Origin: Candidatus Parcubacteria bacterium
GTDB taxonomy: Bacteria > Patescibacteriota > Patescibacteriia > Patescibacteriales > UBA12075
Length of the DNA: 11,259 nt
Direction: 5' to 3'
Assembly (NCBI GenBank): GCA_023142215.1
Contig: JAGLJW010000071.1
Location: forward strand, 1 to 11,259
The position numbers and the translations under genes are program-made. Position 1 is the stretch's first letter, and each line of letters opens with the position of its first letter. Under the pieces are notes generated by a model. That model did no database searches, was not told the origin of the DNA, and saw nothing but the letters and a program-made list of their open reading frames with translations. Shown here one piece after another: positions 6,247 through 11,259 of the stretch.

Positions 6247-7314
6247 ATGAAAAATAAAGTTGCTTTAATAACTGGCATAACAGGACAAGATGGATCATAT
6301 CTAGCTGAATTATTATTAAAAAAAAATTATAAAGTTCATGGAATAATTCGTCGCTCCTCCTCTTTTAATACAGGACGAATTAATCATTTATACCAAAATC
6401 CGCAAGAAAAAAATAAAAAATTGATTTTACACTACGGCGATTTAACAGATTCTACAAATCTTATAAAATTGATTCAAACTATTCAACCTGACGAAATTTA
6501 TAATCTCGGAGCACAAAGTCATGTAAAAGTATCATTTGAAACTCCTGAATATACAGCAAATTCTGATGCACTTGGAACGCTTAGAATCTTGGAAGCTATT
6601 AAATTATTGGGGCTTAAAAACAAGACTAAATTCTATCAAGCCTCAACTTCTGAAATGTTTGGTTCTACACCTCCTCCGCAAAATGAAAAAACTCCATTCC
6701 ATCCAAGAAGTCCATACGGAGCAGCAAAAGTATATGCTTATTGGATTACAATAAATTATAGAGAAGCTTATGGAATACATGCTTCAAACGGAATTCTATT
6801 TAATCACGAATCACCAAGAAGAGGAGAAACTTTTGTTACAAAAAAAATCACGAAAGCAGCAACTAGAATTAAATTAGGACTTCAAGATAAATTATATCTT
6901 GGCAATCTAAACGCAAAAAGAGACTGGGGTCATGCTAAAGACTTTGTAAAAGCAATGTATCTTATGCTACAACAAGAAAAACCAAGTGATATAATAATTG
7001 CAACAGGAAAACAATATTCAGTCAGAGATTTTTGTAAATCTGTTTTTGAAAAATTAAACATAGAGCTAGAATGGAATGGCAAAGATATTAATGAGAAAGC
7101 TATTGACAAAAAATCAGGTAAAACAATTATAGAAATTGATTCAAAGTACTTCAGACCAACAGAAGTTGAATCACTTCTTGGTAATACAAGTAAAGCATTT
7201 AAAGAATTAAACTGGAAACCAAAAATAAATTTTGATGAATTAGTATCAGAAATGGTTGAATATGATTTAAAAAACGCAGAGAAAGAATTACATTTAAAGA
7301 AACTACAATACTAA
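6247..7314 (+). CDS. gmd: GDP-mannose 4,6-dehydratase
   Basis: Cytosolic short-chain dehydrogenase converting GDP-D-mannose to GDP-4-keto-6-deoxy-D-mannose, the first step to GDP-L-fucose and related 6-deoxy sugars. From the ATG at 6247 it is 355 residues, in the normal range. Visible are the NADP-binding GITGQDGSYL (10-19), the GMD-typical RRSSSFNTGRI region (35-45), ASTSEMFG (132-139) with the catalytic Thr/Glu, SPYGAAKVYAYW (155-166) with YxxxK (Tyr157, Lys161), NHESPRRGETFVTKKI (186-201) and RDWGHAKDFV. Start choice: the frame is open further left to a TTG at 6208, and an ATG lies at 6241, but MKNKVALITG at 6247 matches the family N-terminus, while the extra residues derive from the palindromic repeat. 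fcl follows after 3 nt, indicating one operon. Confidence 0.97.
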   Translation: MKNKVALITGITGQDGSYLAELLLKKNYKVHGIIRRSSSFNTGRINHLYQNPQEKNKKLILHYGDLTDSTNLIKLIQTIQPDEIYNLGAQSHVKVSFETPEYTANSDALGTLRILEAIKLLGLKNKTKFYQASTSEMFGSTPPPQNEKTPFHPRSPYGAAKVYAYWITINYREAYGIHASNGILFNHESPRRGETFVTKKITKAATRIKLGLQDKLYLGNLNAKRDWGHAKDFVKAMYLMLQQEKPSDIIIATGKQYSVRDFCKSVFEKLNIELEWNGKDINEKAIDKKSGKTIIEIDSKYFRPTEVESLLGNTSKAFKELNWKPKINFDELVSEMVEYDLKNAEKELHLKKLQY

Positions 7315-7317
7315 TAT

Positions 7318-8244
7318 ATGAACAAAACAGATAAAATTTACATAGCAGGACATAGAGGATTGGTTGGTTCAGCAATAGTTCGCAATTTAGAAAAAAATAA
7401 TTACACTAATTTAATTCTCAAAACAAGACAAGAATTAGATTTATTAAATCAACAATCTGTAAATAACTTTTTTTCAAAAGAAAAACCTGATTATGTTTTT
7501 TTGGCTGCAGCAAAAGTTGGTGGCATTCATGCCAATAACACATATCCAGCCGATTTTATTTATCAAAATTTGCAAATTCAAAATAACATCGTCCACTCTG
7601 CTTATTTAAACAAAGCAAAAAAATTACTATTTCTTGGTAGTTCCTGTATTTATCCTAAAAATTGTCCTCAACCAATAAAAGAAAAATATCTGTTAACTGG
7701 TAAATTGGAACCAACAAACGAAACTTATGCTATTGCAAAAATTGCAGGTATAAAAATGTGTCAAGCATATAATAAACAAAACAAAACAAATTTTATATCT
7801 GTTATGCCAACTAATCTATATGGACCAAATGACAATTTTGACTTAGAAAATTCCCACGTCCTCCCTGCTCTACTTAGAAAATTCCATGAAGCAAAAATAA
7901 ATAAGGATAAAGAAGTAATTATTTGGGGTACTGGATCTGCCATGAGAGAATTTTTACATGTTGATGATTTAGCTAACGCTTGTATTTTTTTAATGAATAA
8001 CTATAATAATTCGGAATTTATAAATGTTGGAACAGGCAAAGATATTTCTATTAAAGAATTAGCAGAAATGATTAAAAAAATTACAAAATTCAAAGGAAAA
8101 TTAAACTGGGATACATCAAAACCAAATGGAACTCCAAGAAAATTATTAGATGTAAATAAATTGCATAATTTAGGCTGGAAAAATAAAATTAATTTAGCGG
8201 AAGGAATTGAAAAAACTTATGCGTGGTACAAACAAAATAGTTAA
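7318..8244 (+). CDS. fcl: GDP-L-fucose synthase
   Basis: Cytosolic epimerase/reductase that turns GDP-4-keto-6-deoxymannose into GDP-L-fucose with NADPH. It has 308 residues, close to E. coli WcaG. Motifs: nucleotide-binding IYIAGHRGLVGSAIV (7-21), AAKVGGIHAN (64-73), GSSCIYPK (107-114), YAIAKIAG (137-144) with catalytic Tyr137 and Lys141, MPTNLYGPNDNFD (163-175), SHVLPALLRKFHEA (179-192) and DTSKPNGTPRKLLD (265-278). Cys110 and His180 match the epimerisation Cys/His pair of the E. coli enzyme. The start lies 3 nt after the gmd stop. The C-terminal part is repeated as a diverged remnant about 377 bp downstream. Confidence 0.97.
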   Translation: MNKTDKIYIAGHRGLVGSAIVRNLEKNNYTNLILKTRQELDLLNQQSVNNFFSKEKPDYVFLAAAKVGGIHANNTYPADFIYQNLQIQNNIVHSAYLNKAKKLLFLGSSCIYPKNCPQPIKEKYLLTGKLEPTNETYAIAKIAGIKMCQAYNKQNKTNFISVMPTNLYGPNDNFDLENSHVLPALLRKFHEAKINKDKEVIIWGTGSAMREFLHVDDLANACIFLMNNYNNSEFINVGTGKDISIKELAEMIKKITKFKGKLNWDTSKPNGTPRKLLDVNKLHNLGWKNKINLAEGIEKTYAWYKQNS

Positions 8245-8307
8245 TCCTAACTTTTTTATGAATAAGCTAATATTAAATAAAAAAACACAATATTAATACC
8301 GCAATGT

Positions 8308-8337
8308 TTTTATTATACTGTTAATAGTATAATAAAA
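8308..8337. repeat. Inverted repeat, 12-bp perfect stem with 6-nt loop
   Basis: TTTTATTATACT (8308-8319) is the exact reverse complement of AGTATAATAAAA (8326-8337), with a 6-nt loop GTTAAT. It lies 63 nt after the fcl stop codon. The stem has only one G:C pair and no U-run follows it, so a classical intrinsic terminator is doubtful. An operator, an RNA 3'-end stabiliser or a recombination scar are alternatives. Confidence 0.65.
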
Positions 8338-8341
8338 GTAG

Positions 8342-8358
8342 TTATCATACTGTGATAA
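8342..8358. repeat. Second inverted repeat, 6-bp stem, 5-nt loop
   Basis: TTATCA (8342-8347) and TGATAA (8353-8358) are reverse complements around TACTG. It starts 5 bp after the first hairpin. Both share the heptamer ATACTGT (8315-8321 and 8347-8353), 32 bp apart, which hints at a repeated element rather than two unrelated stems. Confidence 0.45.
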
Positions 8359-8444
8359 TTTAATAATAAATAATGATATTGAAAAAATTGAAAAAGTTAA
8401 AAATAAAAAAATAACATATATTCCTTTATGGAAATGGTTGTTAA

Positions 8445-8618
8445 CAAATTAAGAAAACTACAGAATTCAGGGAAAAATTAAAATTAGACACATCAAAACC
8501 AAATGGCACTCCAAGAAAATTATTAGATATAAGTAAGTTACATAATTTAAATTGGAAATATGAAGTTGATTTAAAAGAAGGTGCTGGAAAAGCTGAAAAG
8601 CTTATAGGTGATATTTAA
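8445..8618 (+). pseudogene. Remnant of a second GDP-L-fucose synthase (C-terminal 57 codons)
   Basis: The frame from 8445, just after an in-frame TAA at 8442-8444, to the TAA at 8616-8618 aligns without gaps to the C-terminus of the intact Fcl from residue 251: IKK.T.F..KL..DTSKP, then NGTPRKLLD, KLHNL and WK. About 32 of 57 positions are identical. At DNA level 8490-8528 matches 8113-8151 with one mismatch. It has no start codon and lacks the whole Rossmann and catalytic part, so it cannot be an active enzyme. The divergence beyond the core suggests a separate fcl copy whose 5' part was lost, rather than a fresh tandem duplication. It ends 6 nt before the flippase start. Confidence 0.9.
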
Positions 8619-8624
8619 AAAAAT

Positions 8625-9878
8625 ATGATAAAAAAAATTAAAAATAAAATATACAATTTTCTAAAATGGACTGAAAAATGGACAAAAACTGATATGATTT
8701 ATATAGCTAAAGGAAGTTTGTGGCTCACTTTCGGACAAACCATATCAATCATATTAGCTTTTGCAGTTTCAATTGCTTTTGCTAATCTACTTCCAAAAAA
8801 TACTTATGGCTCTTATAAATTTTTACTATCAATTATTGGAATCATATCAATTTTTTCTTTAAAAGGAATGACCACAGCACTAGTAAATACTTCAGCAAGA
8901 AACTATGACGGTACATTAAAAAAAATAATAAAAATAAAAATAAGCTGGGGAATGATTGGAAGCCTAGTTAGTTTTGGAATATCTGCTTATTACTATCTGA
9001 ATAATAACACAGATTTAGCTATTTCGTTTTTAATAATCGCTCTTTTCTTGCCATTTTCCGAATCACTTTCATCATATGCACCTTTTTTTCAGGGGAAAAA
9101 ACTATTTAAAACATATACAAAATATAATGTAATTACCCAAGTATTTATTACGTTATCAATGATATTAACATTATTTTTAACAAATAGTATTATATTTGTT
9201 ATGCTAGCATATTTGGCAAGCAGAGTAATTATTTATTTAATTTTATTAATAAAAACCACAACAAAATATTGTTTAAATAATAAAATAGATGTGAAAATGA
9301 TAAATTTTGGAAAACATCTAAGTTTTATGGGAGTACTTGGAATTGTTGCGAGTCAAATTGATAAAATATTAATTTGGAAATATCTTGGAGCATCACAATT
9401 AGCAATTTATTCAATGGCAACACTGCCGATTGATCAAATTAAATCTATATTATTTAAAAACACCGCTTTATTGGCTCTACCAAAATTTTCAGAAAATAAT
9501 GTAAATAATCTTAAAAAAACATTACCAAAAAAAATAAAAAAATTCTTCCTTATTACATTGATAATATCACTAATATATATACTTTTTGCACCAAATATGT
9601 TTAATTTATTATTTCCAAAATATACAGATTCAATATTATATTCACAAATTCTAGCCTTAACAATCATTATTATTCCATTAAACCTATTTCAAACCGCAAT
9701 TGCATCGCAAGGACAGAAAAAAAAATTATATGTCTTATCAATATCATCAAGTATTATCCAAATAATTCTTTACTTTATACTCTTGCCATTATACGGACTC
9801 AAAGGCATTATAATTTCCATTTTTGGATTTCAATTATATCAAAAAATAATGCTTGTATATTTATTTAAAAAAATGTAG
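8625..9878 (+). CDS. Wzx-like polysaccharide flippase (MATE/MOP superfamily)
   Basis: A 417-residue polytopic membrane protein, rich in Ile/Leu/Phe/Lys, with about 12 hydrophobic segments (for example 40-54, 67-85, 108-124, 130-147, 170-186, 187-209, 233-248, 307-325, 339-356, 370-388, 391-408). The N-terminal AKGSLWLTFGQTISIILAFA (28-47), LLPKNTYGSYKFLLSIIGI (55-73) and the central GILVASQIDKILIWKYLG-like stretch (238-255, read here as GIVASQIDKILIWKYLG) are the usual landmarks of Wzx/RfbX-type flippases, which move undecaprenyl-linked oligosaccharides across the membrane. Such proteins act with a Wzy-type polymerase or ligase, consistent with the minus-strand Wzy_C gene. A basic N-terminal tail of about 25 residues precedes the first segment; an alternative start is Met24 (8694). 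The substrate cannot be inferred. Confidence 0.9.
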   Translation: MIKKIKNKIYNFLKWTEKWTKTDMIYIAKGSLWLTFGQTISIILAFAVSIAFANLLPKNTYGSYKFLLSIIGIISIFSLKGMTTALVNTSARNYDGTLKKIIKIKISWGMIGSLVSFGISAYYYLNNNTDLAISFLIIALFLPFSESLSSYAPFFQGKKLFKTYTKYNVITQVFITLSMILTLFLTNSIIFVMLAYLASRVIIYLILLIKTTTKYCLNNKIDVKMINFGKHLSFMGVLGIVASQIDKILIWKYLGASQLAIYSMATLPIDQIKSILFKNTALLALPKFSENNVNNLKKTLPKKIKKFFLITLIISLIYILFAPNMFNLLFPKYTDSILYSQILALTIIIIPLNLFQTAIASQGQKKKLYVLSISSSIIQIILYFILLPLYGLKGIIISIFGFQLYQKIMLVYLFKKM

Positions 9879-9887
9879 TATTAAAAT

Positions 9888-10964
9888 ATGAACTTAATTA
9901 ACAAAATAATAAAAAAAGTAAATAAATTAAGATACAAAAAAAAGCTAATCTTGCCAATTAAAAAAAAAGAATCCATCCTACCTTTAGATGTTCAAAAAAA
10001 AATAAGAATTTTCGCCGCTACTGTAATAAGAGGTTCAAATAACAAAGATTTAACAGGTTATCTGATAGAAATAGATTGGCTTACAGGAAAAATAAAACAG
10101 AAAATATCTATTCCTGCCACCACTTTATCAAAAGATTTTTGGAGTTCAAGAGGTGGAAATAGAGGTGGTAGAGGTATATGGATTCATGACAAAATTTTAT
10201 ATTTAGCAACAGCTGTAACTATAAGAAAATATGATACTGATTTAAAATTTATCGGAGAAATATCAAATCCTAAATTAGCAGGAATCCATGATATTTTAAT
10301 TGAAGATGATGGAATATGGGTAACTTCAACATTGCACGATCTTATAATTAAAATAGATTTCAACGGAAATACACTATATGAGTGGAAAGGCAGTGAAAGT
10401 AAAATACTACAAAAGAAATTAAAATTCAAAAGTAGAAAATTAAATCTAAAACTGGATTTTCCAAATAATAATTACGAAAAACATTTCACACAATACTGCA
10501 AAGAAGAGAGATTACACCTAAATTCAATATGCAAATTTAATAATTCAATCTACGTGTACGCTCTTCTGCAAAATGCTTTTATAAAAATATATCCAAAGCC
10601 CGAAGAAATAATCTTAAAAGATGACAATTTAATGTCAGCCCATAATTGTATATTCACAAAAAATGGTAATATAATTATAAACAATACACGCAAACAAAAT
10701 ATTAGAATTTATAATTTCAAAACAAAAAAAATTATCAAAAATTTAAAAACAAATATTTTTGACACGGACAAATCAAATCAATTTTCCAGTGCTGGTTGGC
10801 AAAGAGGCTTGTGCGAAATAAAAAACAATGTTTTCCTAGTCGGAACGTCACCTGCAACTATATTTGAAGTTGATATAAAAAATAATATAATAGGCAAAAT
10901 AGTAACATTAGACAATGATATAAAACACTGTATTCATGGACTAATTGCTTCAAGTAATTTCTAA
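9888..10964 (+). CDS. Beta-propeller protein of unknown function (resembles TIGR03032/DUF4915 layout)
   Basis: A 358-residue protein with a basic N-terminus (residues 1-28, no clear signal peptide) followed by repeated beta-strand units typical of a propeller: LTGYLIEIDWLTGKI (55-69), GIHDILIEDDGIWVTSTLHDLIIKIDFNG (132-160), LHLNSICKFNNSIYVYAL (209-226), SAHNCIFTKNGNIIINNTRKQNIRIY (250-275), WQRGLCEIKNNVFLVGTS (304-321) and a closing CIHGLI (348-353). A histidine recurs near blade starts (134, 210, 252, 350). The order HDI..DDGIWV, then HLN.I, then AHN, then RGL..VG.S resembles, from memory, the TIGR03032/DUF4915 group found in glycan gene clusters, but this is not verified. It lies 9 nt after the flippase gene and 5 nt before the FkbM gene, so it belongs to the glycan operon. 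Sugar binding or modification is possible; no catalytic motif is recognised. Confidence 0.7.
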   Translation: MNLINKIIKKVNKLRYKKKLILPIKKKESILPLDVQKKIRIFAATVIRGSNNKDLTGYLIEIDWLTGKIKQKISIPATTLSKDFWSSRGGNRGGRGIWIHDKILYLATAVTIRKYDTDLKFIGEISNPKLAGIHDILIEDDGIWVTSTLHDLIIKIDFNGNTLYEWKGSESKILQKKLKFKSRKLNLKLDFPNNNYEKHFTQYCKEERLHLNSICKFNNSIYVYALLQNAFIKIYPKPEEIILKDDNLMSAHNCIFTKNGNIIINNTRKQNIRIYNFKTKKIIKNLKTNIFDTDKSNQFSSAGWQRGLCEIKNNVFLVGTSPATIFEVDIKNNIIGKIVTLDNDIKHCIHGLIASSNF

Positions 10965-10969
10965 AAAAT

Positions 10970-11259
10970 ATGAAATATTATAGTCAATTTAAACAAGATG
11001 AATTTTTAAATGAAAATATTTTTAAAAATTATAATAATGGAATTTTTATAGAAATCGGTGCTGATGACGGAATTTGTCACAGTAATACTTTATTTTTTGA
11101 AAAATATAAGAATTGGAATGGAATTTGTATTGAACCAAGAAAAAGTGCTTTTGAAAAACTTGTAAAAAATAGAAATTGTATATGTGAAAATATATGCATA
11201 TCAAACAATACTGAAGACAAAAAATTCTTAGAAGTTGATGGAATATGTTCTCAATATAG
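10970..11259 (+). CDS. FkbM-family SAM-dependent methyltransferase, 3'-truncated by window edge
   Basis: Only the first 96 residues are inside the window; the frame is still open at the last base. The N-terminus YYSQFKQDEFL, then GIFIEIGADDGICHSNTLFFEK (24-45) with the SAM-binding acidic glycine loop, and NWNGICIEPRKSAFEKLVKNR (48-68) are characteristic of FkbM-type methyltransferases, which commonly O-methylate sugars in surface glycan loci. The start follows the propeller stop by 5 nt in an A-rich gap. The fragment is rich in cysteine (six in 96). Acceptor is unknown. Confidence 0.9.
   Translation, partial: MKYYSQFKQDEFLNENIFKNYNNGIFIEIGADDGICHSNTLFFEKYKNWNGICIEPRKSAFEKLVKNRNCICENICISNNTEDKKFLEVDGICSQY

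Larger units (their letters stand above)
8245..8444. other. Gene-poor spacer after fcl
   Basis: No intact gene is visible between fcl and the fcl remnant. The stretch is very A/T-rich and holds the two hairpins listed separately. One plus-strand frame is open from 8342 to a TAA at 8450-8452 and ends in a protein-like stretch (KKITYIPLWKWLLTN), but it has no ATG and no recognisable family. It may be debris of a lost glycan gene or chance. No promoter of good quality was seen for the downstream flippase. Confidence 0.5.

Noticed and set aside
8308..8337. Intrinsic transcription terminator after fcl
   Set aside because: The stem is almost pure A:T and is not followed by a T-run, so a confident terminator call is not justified. 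It is listed only as an inverted repeat.
8428..8481. Short ATG-started frame reading MEMVVNKLRKLQNSGKN before the fcl remnant, first taken as evidence for a frameshift in the remnant
   Set aside because: The frame from 8445 (IKKTTEFREKLKLDTSKP) aligns to Fcl without gaps, so no frameshift is needed and this short frame is chance.
9888..10964. Arylsulfate sulfotransferase, suggested by a His-rich propeller near sulfate-activation genes
   Set aside because: ASST enzymes are exported, larger and use aryl sulfates rather than PAPS. No signal peptide or recognisable ASST motif is seen.
1..11259. Possible TGA recoding (Gracilibacteria or Mycoplasma type), since none of the ten visible stop codons is TGA
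   Set aside because: No in-frame TGA occurs inside any gene, and Trp and Gly use normal codons. Ten TAA/TAG stops in AT-rich DNA are not significant.
1..11259. CRISPR array, tRNA, rRNA, insertion sequence or prophage genes
   Set aside because: No regularly spaced repeats, no cloverleaf or rRNA-like segment and no transposase or integrase motifs were found on either strand.

Overview
The window is strongly AT-rich, densely packed and carries no rRNA, tRNA or core metabolic gene. It looks like a surface-glycan locus from a small-genome bacterium. Several traits fit the Candidate Phyla Radiation (Patescibacteria, Parcubacteria-like): a 732-residue O-antigen-ligase-type membrane protein with C-terminal TPRs, a tiny excisionase-like HTH protein, an AbiE-type toxin-antitoxin pair, short A/T-only leaders without clear Shine-Dalgarno motifs, and Lys/Asn/Ile-rich proteins. 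This assignment is an inference; no phylogenetic marker is present. The standard genetic code fits: all visible stops are TAA or TAG, and there is no in-frame TGA in any gene.

Layout. (1) Positions 1-438 (+): the C-terminal part of a membrane phosphoglycosyl transferase (bacterial sugar transferase), cut by the window edge. It converges on the next block with a 3-nt gap. (2) Positions 442-5777 (-): in transcription order, ATP sulfurylase (sat), an AbiEi-like antitoxin, an AbiEii-like nucleotidyltransferase toxin, an O-antigen ligase/polymerase with TPRs, and APS kinase (cysC). Sat and CysC together make PAPS. The toxin-antitoxin pair sits between sat and the rest. (3) Positions 5778-5947: a divergent intergenic region with a perfect consensus sigma70-type promoter (TTGACA, 17 nt, TATAAT) pointing right. 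(4) Positions 5948-8244 (+): a small HTH protein, a short dispersed-type palindromic repeat, GDP-mannose 4,6-dehydratase (gmd) and GDP-L-fucose synthase (fcl), giving GDP-L-fucose. (5) Positions 8245-8624: no intact gene. It holds two adjacent hairpins and the decayed 3' end of a second fcl. (6) Positions 8625-11259 (+): a Wzx-like flippase, a beta-propeller protein of unknown function, and the N-terminal part of an FkbM-type methyltransferase cut by the right edge.

How the genes may work together (inference): the sugar transferase starts a lipid-linked glycan, Gmd/Fcl supply GDP-fucose, the flippase exports lipid-linked units, the Wzy_C/TPR protein polymerises or ligates them, and Sat plus CysC supply PAPS for sulfating the glycan, perhaps with FkbM methylation. 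No sulfotransferase and no PAPS reductase lies in the window, so a sulfated, fucose-containing surface polymer is a hypothesis.
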